Positions 16,132 through 23,996 are shown, counted from the stretch's first letter. The stretch is DNA of 35,946 nt from JBBQXY01 sp051004815 (GCA_051004815.1 JBPCJY010000072.1:1-35946); one strand, 5' to 3'. Made by a program: numbers and translations. Notes: generated from the sequence alone by a model not told the origin.

Positions 16132-16749
16132 TCATACTTCGTTGACTCCCATTTTCTCAAGAGCCTTTTTGAGGTGTTGTAACCCTAGACGCATACGTGC
16201 TTTGACAGTGCCGAGGGGAATCTGGCATCCCTGAGAAATCTCTGTGTGTGTCCAGCCCTGGAAATACGCTAGCTCAATGACCATACGCTGCTCTGTAGGG
16301 ATGTCCATGAGTGCGGCGCGAACCTGGGAGCTTTGCACGGATCGCCAGGCTTCCTCCCAGACATCTGGAAAGGCGGCCCGCTCATCAAGTTCGACTTCTT
16401 CCCATGTTGCTTCTTTCAGCGCGGAGCGGCGGCGCACGCCACGTAAATAATCTATGGTGCGGTGATGGACAATGGAGACAAGCCAGCTACGCACGGCACC
16501 GGATTGCGGTGAATATGAGGTTGCACGCCGCCATACAGCCAGGAATGCGTCTTGTAACAGGTCTTCCGCTATCTGATGATCGGCGACCATACGATACGCT
16601 AACGAATAAAGAATGCGACTATAACGCTGGTATAGCGGTTCCATGGCCCATACTGCGCCTCCAGCAATAGCGTTTATAAGAGCTTCATCACTTAGTTCGC
16701 CCGGAGGTAACGCAAAAGGTCCCCCTTGCGAATTTGTATCATTGTCCAT
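16132..16749 (-). CDS. ECF-type RNA polymerase sigma factor (SigK-like)
   Basis: This 205-aa extracytoplasmic-function sigma factor has region 2 at about 24-95 (YQRYSRILYSLAYRMV, AEDLLQDAFLAVWRR, SWLVSIVHHRTIDYLR). Region 4 follows at about 140-195, with AYFQGWTHTEISQGCQIPLGTVKARMR as the HTH. The sequence around YFxGxTHxEIA...PLGTVK recalls the SigK/SigL-like ECF groups, which normally pair with a zinc-finger or RskA-type anti-sigma. No such gene is adjacent: downstream is the gene-free interval and GH31. The ATG at 16749 has AAGAAGG 10 nt upstream. It is divergent from the thioesterase gene, with a perfect 12-bp palindrome (16828-16839) in the shared control region. Confidence 0.92.
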   Translation of the reverse strand: MDNDTNSQGGPFALPPGELSDEALINAIAGGAVWAMEPLYQRYSRILYSLAYRMVADHQIAEDLLQDAFLAVWRRATSYSPQSGAVRSWLVSIVHHRTIDYLRGVRRRSALKEATWEEVELDERAAFPDVWEEAWRSVQSSQVRAALMDIPTEQRMVIELAYFQGWTHTEISQGCQIPLGTVKARMRLGLQHLKKALEKMGVNEV

Positions 16750-16827
16750 TCATTTGTAACCTTCTTCCCTAACATTCTAATGTAACTACGTTTTTCACAA
16801 ATGATTAGATCTTTTCACCTGGTTTTC

Positions 16828-16839
16828 TAACATATGTTA
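16828..16839. promoter_or_regulatory. 12-bp palindrome in a divergent control region
   Basis: TAACATATGTTA is a perfect palindrome lying 32 bp before the thioesterase start and 79 bp before the sigma gene start, next to an AT-rich TTAAAATATA stretch that could be a -10. It could be an operator shared by both genes; binding is not shown. Confidence 0.35.
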
Positions 16840-16871
16840 AAATATATGCACTATCATCAGGAGAAAGGCGA

Positions 16872-17402
16872 TTGAGTTTCATGAGCGATATATTCCCAAG
16901 CTGGTACCCACTGCAAATCCGCTTTCGCGATCTTGACCCGCTGGCGCATGTGAACAACACGGTCTATTTTACCTACTATGAGGAGGCACGGAGCTATTAT
17001 TTTAATCGACTCGATACCTGGTTAAAGGAGTGGCCCTCTCGTGAGGAGCATCAAGAGGTAGAAAGTATTGTCTCGCATCCACCGCACAATCCGCGTATTC
17101 AGACGCGCCCCGATGGAAGCCACTATGGCCTTTTGGTCAAAGAGGTGACGTGTACCTATGAGCTTCCCCTGGTGCGTTCTGATACTGTAGAGGTCGGTGT
17201 GCGCGTTGTTCGCATTGGGCGCACCAGCTTTGTTATGGAGCAGCAGATACGCGATGTGAACGAACATGAGCGTATCTTTGCTACTGGCAGGTCGATCATG
17301 GTCTGGTGCGATTACTACACTGGGCGGCCATATCCTGTACCTTCTTCTTTGCGCTATGCCTTTGAACAGATGGAGGGACATCTATTTCCCGCACCTGAAT
17401 GA
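16872..17402 (+). CDS. 4HBT-type acyl-CoA thioesterase
   Basis: This 176-aa hot-dog-fold thioesterase would hydrolyse acyl-CoA esters. The signature RFRDLDPLAHVNNTVYFTYYEEAR at about 17-40 matches the 4HBT family, with an acidic residue in the D-x-D-P-x-x-H-V-N-N block as the probable catalytic acid. Later strands include VTCTYELPL, VEVGVRVVRIGRTSFVMEQQI and FATGRSIMVWCD. The TTG at 16872 has GGAG 8 nt upstream. An ATG at 16881 is the alternative and changes only three residues. The substrate chain length is not readable. It is a single gene; the hairpin at 17632-17683 could end it. Confidence 0.9.
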   Translation: MSFMSDIFPSWYPLQIRFRDLDPLAHVNNTVYFTYYEEARSYYFNRLDTWLKEWPSREEHQEVESIVSHPPHNPRIQTRPDGSHYGLLVKEVTCTYELPLVRSDTVEVGVRVVRIGRTSFVMEQQIRDVNEHERIFATGRSIMVWCDYYTGRPYPVPSSLRYAFEQMEGHLFPAPE

Positions 17403-17439
17403 AAAGTAATCTGTATAGAAGCCAAAGGCGTATTATTCA

Positions 17440-17590
17440 TTGGTACCAGGTTTAGGGGGGATGTAACAGGGTTGGCGGTAGCGTACTCGCTCTGTATTGC
17501 TAGTCGTCCCTGTTACTCTAGAATACCTCAGAGCGGGTACCAGAGTGTGGTTGCCACTGCTCGGCAACCCATCACTTCTCTATATACCTA
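17440..17590. other. structured gene-free interval, three stems (candidate ncRNA)
   Basis: After the thioesterase stop there is no gene until 17983. A perfect 9-bp pair GTAACAGGG/CCCTGTTAC (17463-17471 with 17518-17526) encloses AGCG-TACT-CGCT. A perfect hairpin GGTTGCC/GGCAACC (17559-17565 with 17573-17579) follows, and GGTACC appears on both sides (near 17441 and 17546). A terminator-type hairpin lies 50 bp later. This layout suggests a small RNA or a structured 3' UTR of the thioesterase transcript. I recognise no known family. Confidence 0.35.
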
Positions 17591-17631
17591 TATATATGTA
17601 TAGCCTTTCCTAGCTCCTTCTCTGGTTCCTC

Positions 17632-17683
17632 AAAAGAGGGACGCGCTGCATATTTCCAAGGATATGCAGCGCGTCCCTCTTTT
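17632..17683. terminator. 22-bp perfect hairpin terminator (bidirectional)
   Basis: Positions 17632-17653 and 17662-17683 are exact reverse complements (AAAAGAGGGACGCGCTGCATAT and its complement) with an 8-nt loop. The A-run on one side and the T-run on the other give U-tails in both directions. On the plus strand it would end transcription from 16872 or from the structured interval. 17684-17795 shows nothing else. Confidence 0.75.
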
Positions 17684-17795
17684 ATGTTGTATGCTTCAGC
17701 TAAACTTTTGTATACTATTTCCCAACCAAACATCTAACAATGTATATTATTTGTGATATTCAAATATATAGTAAAAGTATTTTATTGCTTAATAT

Positions 17796-17825
17796 TTGAC
17801 ATGTTAGCGATGTTTGTCATAACAT
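17796..17825 (+). promoter_or_regulatory. candidate promoter of the GT4 glycosyltransferase gene
   Basis: TTGACA (17796-17801) and TAACAT (17820-17825) are 18 bp apart. ATGTTA and TAACAT within this span are inverted copies, so a repressor site overlapping the promoter is possible. The leader to ATG 17983 would be about 150 nt. Confidence 0.45.
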
Positions 17826-17982
17826 ATCATCGAGATATATGAATATTGGATTGTTTCTCTTGAATGTAACCACAAGATATGGTTCAGACGTGCTAAGAGT
17901 GAGATAGAAGGAAGTATCGGTAAATTAGCGAGAAGTAAGTGGTTATGAAGAGCATGAACTCAGGCTAGCGAAGGACCCAAAT

Positions 17983-19224
17983 ATGAAGATTGCGCACATA
18001 GCTCCCCCCTGGATAGCGATTCCCCCTAAGAATTATGGTGGAACAGAGATAGTCATTTATAATCTGGTTGAGGCAGAGGTGGCACAGGGACACGATGTCA
18101 CTTTATTTGCGCCGGGTGACACCAAAACATCGGCAAAACTGATTTCTTTTTTCCCAAAACCTCTACTTGAGGAGGGTGTGCCATGGCAAGGGCATCTCAA
18201 AGCGTTTTATCATTTGTATAAAGCTGTAGAGTATATCAAGGAACACGATTTTGACATTATCCATACCCATCTCTCTTCGAGCGCGGATATGTACCTCTTC
18301 CCGCTCATGGCCTCCCTGGCGACTCCCCATGTGACAACATTACATAGCCGTTTTCCCTTTGATCGCGTACAGTCGTGGACTGGGAAGGCGGATGATCTCT
18401 ATATGGAGTGGGCACCTTCTAACCCGATGGTAGCAATTAGCGAAAGTGCGCGAGCCGAGTCGCCAACGGAACTAAATTTTGTTGGTGTAGTGCATCATGG
18501 TCTACCAATGGAGCAGTTTGTTCCCACCTCAAAAAAGCAGGGCGATTTTTTTGTGTGGCTGGGCCGTTTTGTACCTGATAAGGGAACCCATCTGGCGATT
18601 GAGGCGGCAAAGCGTGCCGATGTAAAAATTGTGCTGGCGGGTACTATTGATCGATATCAGCAAGACTCGATCAACTACTTTCAGGAAAAGATAAAGCCAC
18701 AGATTGATAATGATCAGGTTAGATATGTAGGGCCGGTCAACATGAAAGAGAAGATAAGCCTGCTCAGTCGTGCGCGTGGTTTCCTTAATCCTATCGAGTG
18801 GGAAGAGCCATTTGGGATGGTGATGATTGAGGCGATGGCTCTGGGTTGCCCGGTGATTTCATTTGCTCGTGGTGCCGCTTCCGAAATTATTGTGCATCGC
18901 AAGACGGGTTTTCTCGTGCGCGATGTCGGTGAAATGGTGCGCTTTATTCCGCGTGTTGACGAGATCGACCGAAATGCAACGCGGGAGTATATCGAACGTA
19001 ATTTTTCTTCGCGTGCTATGGCTGAGAAATACGTAAAAATCTATAAATTTGTGATTGCCAATGCGAAGGGAACGACAAAGCATCCATTTCCCGAATTAGC
19101 GCAGCAAAAATCTCTTCTACCGACCGATCCTGCTCCTGCTATACTCAGAAAAGCCTTGCCTGCTCAGGTTCCCCAGGCCCCGTCGGTTCAGAGGGTAACG
19201 ATGGAAGTGGAGTCAAGGCACTAA
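17983..19224 (+). CDS. GT4-family glycosyltransferase
   Basis: This 413-aa GT-B fold enzyme transfers a sugar from a nucleotide-sugar donor. The N-terminal Rossmann half begins MKIAHIAPPW and has GGTEIVIYNLVEAEVAQGHDVTLFA, with DIIHTHLSS further on. The C-terminal donor-binding half has FVWLGRFVPDKGTHLAIEAAK and the GT4 signature EEPFGMVMIEAMALGCPVIS, with E275 and E283 as the E-x7-E pair. There are no TM segments. The acceptor is unknown. Similar proteins act in glycolipid, capsule or trehalose-type synthesis. AAGGA lies 7-8 nt before the ATG. Its last 80 bp overlap the convergent DUF72 gene. The C-terminal ~45 residues after LAQQKS are low-complexity and A/P-rich. Confidence 0.9.
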   Translation: MKIAHIAPPWIAIPPKNYGGTEIVIYNLVEAEVAQGHDVTLFAPGDTKTSAKLISFFPKPLLEEGVPWQGHLKAFYHLYKAVEYIKEHDFDIIHTHLSSSADMYLFPLMASLATPHVTTLHSRFPFDRVQSWTGKADDLYMEWAPSNPMVAISESARAESPTELNFVGVVHHGLPMEQFVPTSKKQGDFFVWLGRFVPDKGTHLAIEAAKRADVKIVLAGTIDRYQQDSINYFQEKIKPQIDNDQVRYVGPVNMKEKISLLSRARGFLNPIEWEEPFGMVMIEAMALGCPVISFARGAASEIIVHRKTGFLVRDVGEMVRFIPRVDEIDRNATREYIERNFSSRAMAEKYVKIYKFVIANAKGTTKHPFPELAQQKSLLPTDPAPAILRKALPAQVPQAPSVQRVTMEVESRH

Positions 19225-19999
19225 CCTTCCGGTAGAGCGCATAGCAAATCTCAGGCGAATGAACTTCATAGGGGCAGTGGCAAAAGGCATAGATAGTAAT
19301 GCCTTGTTGTATCCACTGAGCCAGTTGTTGCGCCCATTTAGCAAGAAAAGATTCATTTACCTCCATGCGTGAGTGACCAATGTAGCGCACAAAAGCGATG
19401 TCTGTCGTCAGATTGAGTTTGACTGGCAGATTGGGTTTGCGCTCACGCGCCTGGAGTACCTGTGTTTCCTCATGAGGGCCGACGCGAATCGGCCTGCTGT
19501 CCATGATAACGCGTGCCACATTATGCTGTTGCAACAAAGCATTGAGTTCGGTGAAAGGTTGCTCGGTAAAATACGCGGGATGGCGCACTTCGACCGCTAA
19601 ATGCAGGTCTGTGGGCCAGAAGTCAAGAAACGTCGCAAGCTGTGGTAGGTGGGCGGGAGAAAAAGTTGGCGGCAATTGGAGAAACTGAATGCCTAACCGT
19701 TCTTTTAAACCGCGCATGCGTTCCGCGAAGGAGAGCGTCTCCACTTTCCACGCATCTAATTGCAGACTATGGCTGATATCCCGTGAAATTTTAGGGCAGA
19801 AACGAAATGTTGCTGGTGTTTCCTCGCGCCATCTAGCAATAGTTTCCTCTGAAGGGAGGGCATAAAATACTGTATTTCCTTCGACAGCGTTCAATTTTCT
19901 ACTATAGAGGCGCAGGAAATCAGTTGAAGGCGTATGTGCCGGGAAAAAATTGCCGACCCATTCTTTGTAACCCCACATGGGGCAGCCGATGAAGAACAT
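19145..19999 (-). CDS. DUF72 (YecE-like) family protein
   Basis: This 284-aa protein has the DUF72 pattern of a TIM-barrel-like fold: FIGCPMWGYKEWVGNFFP at the N-terminus, NAVEGNTVFYALPSEETIARWREETPATFRFCPKISR, LQLPPTF, then LAVEVRHPAYF, VARVIMDSRP and YIGHSRM. A tail after about 262 is proline-rich and lies in the overlap with the glycosyltransferase gene. The family's activity is not established; conserved acidic and Arg residues suggest an enzyme. AAGGAGC lies 6 nt before the ATG, so the start is firm. The downstream gene on the other strand overlaps its 3' end by 80 bp (19145-19224). Confidence 0.9.
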   Translation of the reverse strand: MFFIGCPMWGYKEWVGNFFPAHTPSTDFLRLYSRKLNAVEGNTVFYALPSEETIARWREETPATFRFCPKISRDISHSLQLDAWKVETLSFAERMRGLKERLGIQFLQLPPTFSPAHLPQLATFLDFWPTDLHLAVEVRHPAYFTEQPFTELNALLQQHNVARVIMDSRPIRVGPHEETQVLQARERKPNLPVKLNLTTDIAFVRYIGHSRMEVNESFLAKWAQQLAQWIQQGITIYAFCHCPYEVHSPEICYALYRKVSALTPLPSLPSEPTGPGEPEQARLF

Positions 20000-20058
20000 T
20001 TTCTTGCTCCTTAAATATTACTATCCTACTATTCTTCGTGTCCTTTCACTTTCTGGTA

Positions 20059-20095
20059 AGCATAGCATAATCCAACATAGGTAATATGCTATGCT
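20059..20095. promoter_or_regulatory. 11-bp perfect inverted repeat between divergent genes
   Basis: AGCATAGCATA (20059-20069) and TATGCTATGCT (20085-20095) are exact reverse complements with 15 bp between. They sit in the 171-bp gap between the DUF72 gene (-) and the ECF sigma gene (+), about 75 bp before the latter's start. This is a typical place for an operator. No binding protein is known. Confidence 0.4.
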
Positions 20096-20170
20096 CGCAC
20101 AGAAAATGGGAACCCTTTGGCCCTCTTACTCCGTAATGAATAAGCAGAAGAGAGGAGGCGTAGCGATGTA

Positions 20171-20725
20171 GTGGAAATCCGCGAAGATGATCTCATCACA
20201 TGGGCAGCACATGGAGACCAGGAGGCGTTTCAGCAGCTCTGGGAAGCTCACCATGCTGTCGCGATGGCGGCAGCTCTGCGCCTCTGTCATCATCGTGCGC
20301 TCGCGGAAGAGATTATCCAGGGGGCATTTCTGCTGGCCTGGCGTGGGTTGCCGCACTTCCACGCTGGGAGTCCATTTCGCCCCTGGCTCATGCGTATCCT
20401 CTATCGCCATGCTCTGGATGTGATGGAACGACAGCGGATGTACCAGCAACCGCTCTCTTTGGATGCTTTCGTCCTGCTAGAGGCGCAATGTGCTGCTCCT
20501 AACCAACCTGATGTGCAAGAACAGGTGGCTCAGCGTGAAGAGATACGGCAGGCGTTAGCCAAACTCAGTGCGGATCAGAGGCGCGTTATAGCCTTGCGCT
20601 ATGGTGCCGACCTAACCGAGAGCGATATTGCCCAGGTGTTAGATTGGCCTATTGGTACAGTGAAGTCGAGATTGAATCGGGCGCGTCAACGGCTACGAAC
20701 CCTATTAATGGATGACCGGAGGTGA
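20171..20725 (+). CDS. ECF-type RNA polymerase sigma factor
   Basis: This 184-aa sigma factor has region 2 at about 8-78 (EAFQQLWEAHHAVAMAAAL, AEEIIQGAFLLAWRGLP, PWLMRILYRHALDVMER) and region 4 at about 127-180 (LAKLSADQRRVIALRYGADLTESDIAQVLDWPIGTVKSRLNRARQRLR). The GTG at 20171 is preceded by GAGGAGG at 12 nt, a little long; the ATG at 20166 leads at once to a stop, so GTG is best. The stop codon (20723-20725) lies 3 nt before the next ATG, and a strong GGAGGTGA covers the junction, so the two genes should be co-translated. That gene is therefore the likely regulatory partner in place of a normal anti-sigma factor. Confidence 0.93.
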   Translation: MEIREDDLITWAAHGDQEAFQQLWEAHHAVAMAAALRLCHHRALAEEIIQGAFLLAWRGLPHFHAGSPFRPWLMRILYRHALDVMERQRMYQQPLSLDAFVLLEAQCAAPNQPDVQEQVAQREEIRQALAKLSADQRRVIALRYGADLTESDIAQVLDWPIGTVKSRLNRARQRLRTLLMDDRR

Positions 20726-20728
20726 GTC

Positions 20729-21565
20729 ATGGCGAATGAGGAGAAATTTACGAAAAGAGAGCGTGGAGAGGAGTTCAACCTGGATGAACAGCTCGCGGAC
20801 TTTTATGGTCCACAGCTGCCTGAACAACCGTTGTCAGCGACATCGTGGACGCGTGTACGTTCGCAACTCTCTACTCGTCGTTTTCTAAAGCGTAGGCCCA
20901 TCCATTGGTTGCGTCGCCGTGGCTACAGAACTATTGGGCAAGAAAGTGTTCCCTTGTTTGTACAACATGCCTTCACCGCTATTGTTTACGAGGCACGTTT
21001 GCCGCGGACATCGTATGCTCTCACCATGCTGCATTGCTCGTTTAAAGCGCGGGTACGAATTCCAAAGGTGCAAACGAGGCTTATAGGTCGGCATAACATA
21101 AAACTCACGCTTCCCGCACAGGAATTACGCTCAATCGAAGCAGCAGAACTTGATGTACTATTGGCCACTGGACTTACGCGCTTGTACTGTATGCGTAAAC
21201 GTGCTTATGCATTGCAGCGTTTTCTCGTCCTAAGTATTGAGCCGCTGGCACTTATGGTATTGGTGGTGCTCTGGCGGCGTGGCCTACCGGCGCAAGCTAT
21301 TCCTATAGCCATAATGCTCTGTGCGCTTTTGGGTTTGGCAGTAGTATGGTGTCTGCACTTGCTCAGGAAAGGGATGGCAATTTCTGCTGATGCGTTAATG
21401 GTGCAATGGATTGGGCGGAGCCGTGCCTGCCAAGGTCTGCACCTTCTGGCAGGACGAGGGAAGGAACCTCGTAGCTGGGGTGAGCCAACACTGACAGAAC
21501 GTATTGCGCGGGTATGTGGAACGCAGGTAGCGGTAGAAGATGAGCGGTTAACCTTGGTTCGGTAA
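20729..21565 (+). CDS. two-TM protein resembling a degenerate M48 metalloprotease; ECF sigma partner
   Basis: This 278-aa protein is immediately downstream of an ECF sigma gene. Residues ~120-152 follow the M48 peptidase pattern, a beta strand then EL-D-V-L-LA-xx-L-xx-L. Where the HExxH zinc site should be, it reads ATGLTRL (T147, G148, R151). Two membrane segments follow (about 165-183 and 189-211). Next is an S219-A220-D221 block in the place of the E-x-x-AD metal block, and a C-terminal WGEPTLTERIARVCG like the P-P-L-E-E-R-I tail of M48 enzymes. All three zinc ligands appear lost, so it should be inactive and may be a membrane-bound sensor that holds the sigma factor. This is an inference from motif alignment by eye; another membrane protein family is possible. 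A strong RBS overlaps the sigma stop. Confidence 0.6.
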   Translation: MANEEKFTKRERGEEFNLDEQLADFYGPQLPEQPLSATSWTRVRSQLSTRRFLKRRPIHWLRRRGYRTIGQESVPLFVQHAFTAIVYEARLPRTSYALTMLHCSFKARVRIPKVQTRLIGRHNIKLTLPAQELRSIEAAELDVLLATGLTRLYCMRKRAYALQRFLVLSIEPLALMVLVVLWRRGLPAQAIPIAIMLCALLGLAVVWCLHLLRKGMAISADALMVQWIGRSRACQGLHLLAGRGKEPRSWGEPTLTERIARVCGTQVAVEDERLTLVR

Positions 21566-21802
21566 GCTAAAACGACGAAAGGATTGGGTTATGAAAAAAA
21601 GACCATTCCCAGAGTTTATAGAAGGTGTGAGGAAGTGAGGGAGGTGGAGGCAGTGGATAGATAGCCGACGGGTAGGTATGCAAGCGTGCTGAATAGCCCG
21701 ATTGGGTTAATTTTCGTACATCTCTACTACTTCCTCCACAAGCTGGGTTATACTTAATGACAAGAATGTCGTCTTTGTAAAGTGTTCCTGTGAGGTTAAT
21801 GT

Positions 21803-22711
21803 ATGTCGTCTGCCGTCATCACGGCCTTATTGCTCGGCACCATTATGCTGATTGCGGCCAACGTTATCATCAGTGTGCTACGTGAGCGTAGGCGTCATAA
21901 GCGGCTGGCAGCGCAGCAATCTTCCATCTCCACTCACCCGCTCGATGCACATGTAACCATGATTTTACATATGCACGAAGGTGTTGTGGTAGGGGTTGAG
22001 AAACCGCCGCCATTGCCAGCATTTACCCTATCTTCCTCCTGGTATACGCGCCATCGGACGCTAGTCTCATTGAGCTTTCTGCTGATGATGTTTCTTGCGC
22101 TCTTTCTACAGAGCGGCCTGGCTGACGGAGCTTTGCAAGGCTTAAGCAAGAGCTTCAACCTATTAACTGCCTTCCAAACCCTGGATGTCAGAACGGCTGC
22201 TCACTCTTCATCGCTCAATCTGACGAACCTTACTGCCAGTGCGCGGCTTGTGCGCATCGATTCCGCACAGCGCGATCAGTACTATACTGATTACCAATGG
22301 CAGGTCTGGTCCTATTCTTCCTGTTCGGGTATTTCATTGGAAGAAGTTATGAATGCCTATGGGAAGCACTTGATAGCCGCCGACGTGTTGCAGGAAGAAC
22401 AAAACCTGGGTGTGTGGGACAGCTATGATGGTCTCACGGGTTGGGAGCAGGGTATGGCTAAAGCCGCGAATTATTTTGGTTTTAAGGCTTCTCCCAATCC
22501 TCCTCGCACGTTACAGGCACTCATCGACATCACGAACAAAGGCTTTCCTGTGATTGTCGGCATACCGGGTCATATTCTGGTGGTGCGTGGTGGCAATAGC
22601 AATTATGTCTATCTGGCTGACTCTGCGCCCGCGAACCGCACGATACTGACCCATCAAGAGTTCATGTCGCTGTGGCAGCAGAATTTTAGCGTATTGATTA
22701 CGCCTCAATAG
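21803..22711 (+). CDS. membrane-anchored C39-like cysteine peptidase domain protein
   Basis: This 302-aa protein has an N-terminal TM (about 4-26), a basic patch RERRRHKR, a second TM at about 86-104 and an outer C-terminal domain. The C-terminal part (about 160-302) resembles the peptidase C39-like fold: YSSCSGISLEEVMNAYG with C174, then GFPVIVGIPGHILVVRGG with H257, and YLADSAP with D273 as the Cys-His-Asp set. The usual Q-x-x-C-G is here S-S-C-S-G, so the oxyanion glutamine is not obvious and activity is uncertain. No bacteriocin or ABC gene is nearby. GTGAGG precedes the ATG by 8 nt. It ends at the shared terminator, convergent with the L,D-transpeptidase gene. The gap 21566-21802 holds only a 15-codon frame (21591-21638) of doubtful meaning. 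Confidence 0.7.
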   Translation: MSSAVITALLLGTIMLIAANVIISVLRERRRHKRLAAQQSSISTHPLDAHVTMILHMHEGVVVGVEKPPPLPAFTLSSSWYTRHRTLVSLSFLLMMFLALFLQSGLADGALQGLSKSFNLLTAFQTLDVRTAAHSSSLNLTNLTASARLVRIDSAQRDQYYTDYQWQVWSYSSCSGISLEEVMNAYGKHLIAADVLQEEQNLGVWDSYDGLTGWEQGMAKAANYFGFKASPNPPRTLQALIDITNKGFPVIVGIPGHILVVRGGNSNYVYLADSAPANRTILTHQEFMSLWQQNFSVLITPQ

Positions 22712-22725
22712 CTGCCCACAATCAA

Positions 22726-22772
22726 AAAAAGCGGGGGTTGCGAGATTGTAAGTCTCGCAACCCCCGCTTTTT
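22726..22772. terminator. 20-bp perfect bidirectional terminator
   Basis: Positions 22726-22745 and 22753-22772 are exact reverse complements (AAAAAGCGGGGGTTGCGAGA), loop TTGTAAG. The A-run and T-run provide U-tails on both strands. It lies between the convergent stops at 22711 (+) and 22785 (-) and serves both genes. Confidence 0.92.
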
Positions 22773-22784
22773 GATCGTGAGTTT

Positions 22785-23882
22785 TTAATAGATCACGACA
22801 TGTGTATAGACTGCGACGAAGTTATAGAGCCAGGCGGCATTGTCTTTCGATATATTAACGCAGCCGTGTGAGCCTTGCGATGAGAAGCTGTCGCCGCTTG
22901 AATCCTGGTGCGGGAACTGGGTAGAGGGGCCGTAATCGTTTCTCCACCAGCTATCATGGATGTAATACCCATTGCTGTGAAACTGCATCGCATAATTGAT
23001 GGGCGTATCAGGATACCAGTACGGCGAAGATTGAGGTACACCCGCTTTGAAAACGGTCGGAGATTTCTTCCCTTCGACCCACCATGTTCCTGGAGGGCTG
23101 GGCTTATCTGGGCGACCAGTCGTCACCAGGAAGGCGTTCACTAGCTTGCCATGGTCGTAGATACGCATCGCTTGCTCTGCCACCGAGATAACCACGGCTT
23201 TCGAGTCCATCATGGCGTAGTGCTGCAAGAGTTGTATATCGGTTTGATGCACTTGATTGTAAGGCGTCTTGTCACTGCTAGCGACTGTCATGGCCTGGAA
23301 GTTGGTGAGATACATATTCAGATCTTCAATGGTTTGTTGAAAGTCGGCTACGGTCTTGGACGAGTTGATCTCGTCTTGCACCCAGCCGCCAATACTGGTC
23401 GAGCCATATTCAAAGCCGAGTGGATAGGTAGTATTGTTATAACTATCATGGTACTGGTGCGTCTTGCCCCAAGCTGTCACATTCTGCTGGAGTTGTTGTT
23501 GCAAGCTGACGCTTTCCGCCTTCATTGCTGGAATTTGTATCGCTTGCGCATGCGTATGTAAGGTTGCTAAGGCAGTTTTATAAGCTGCCGAAGTTTGCGC
23601 GTTTTTTAATGCTTGCTGATCGATGGTGTACTGCTGCTGGTAAGTAGTCGCGTTACCGTTATATTTCTGCATCAAGGAGATCCACTGTTGGAACGTCTGT
23701 AACTGCATATCGCCTTGATTGCGCATTGTGGCGTCAATCGTTGGTGTAGGTAGCGTGGTGGGAGTGGTCTGCGCGGTGCTACCGGTTGTTGTGTTACTAC
23801 ACGCGCTTAAAAGCAGCAGCAAAAGCACCATAATGCCCAGGAAGAGTGTCGGTCTCTTTTTTTGCTGTCGTTGCTGGTTCAT
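22785..23882 (-). CDS. L,D-transpeptidase (YkuD domain) lipoprotein
   Basis: This 365-aa secreted enzyme would cross-link or anchor peptidoglycan. A basic N-terminus and hydrophobic run end in the lipobox LSAC (C28), so it is probably a membrane-anchored lipoprotein. Residues ~30-210 are a Gln/Thr-rich helical region with no clear domain. The YkuD domain runs from about 225 to the end: AVVISVAEQAMRIYDHGKLVNAFLVTTGRPDKPSPPGTWWVE, YAMQFHSNGYYIHDSWWRNDYGP, and SHGCVNIS with H339 and catalytic C341. It ends almost at the catalytic motif plus 24 residues, as usual for the fold. AAAGGA lies about 9 nt before the ATG. It is single, with a terminator shared with 21803-22711. Confidence 0.93.
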   Translation of the reverse strand: MNQQRQQKKRPTLFLGIMVLLLLLLSACSNTTTGSTAQTTPTTLPTPTIDATMRNQGDMQLQTFQQWISLMQKYNGNATTYQQQYTIDQQALKNAQTSAAYKTALATLHTHAQAIQIPAMKAESVSLQQQLQQNVTAWGKTHQYHDSYNNTTYPLGFEYGSTSIGGWVQDEINSSKTVADFQQTIEDLNMYLTNFQAMTVASSDKTPYNQVHQTDIQLLQHYAMMDSKAVVISVAEQAMRIYDHGKLVNAFLVTTGRPDKPSPPGTWWVEGKKSPTVFKAGVPQSSPYWYPDTPINYAMQFHSNGYYIHDSWWRNDYGPSTQFPHQDSSGDSFSSQGSHGCVNISKDNAAWLYNFVAVYTHVVIY

Positions 23883-23996
23883 AATAGGTATCCTTTAAAG
23901 GCTTTTTATAAAGCAATATGATCCTTATATATTAGATACGATTCATTGTTATAAACAAATCATAACGTATTTTATGCCCATGTGCTATGAGCTATG

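Noticed and set aside
20126..20449. Open frame of 107 codons on the minus strand at the ECF sigma gene
   Set aside because: It is antisense to the conserved region 2 of the sigma factor and has no family pattern.
21591..21638. A 15-codon frame starting ATGAAAAAAAGACC
   Set aside because: Too short and without supporting conservation to be called a gene; it could be a leader peptide, but nothing shows this.
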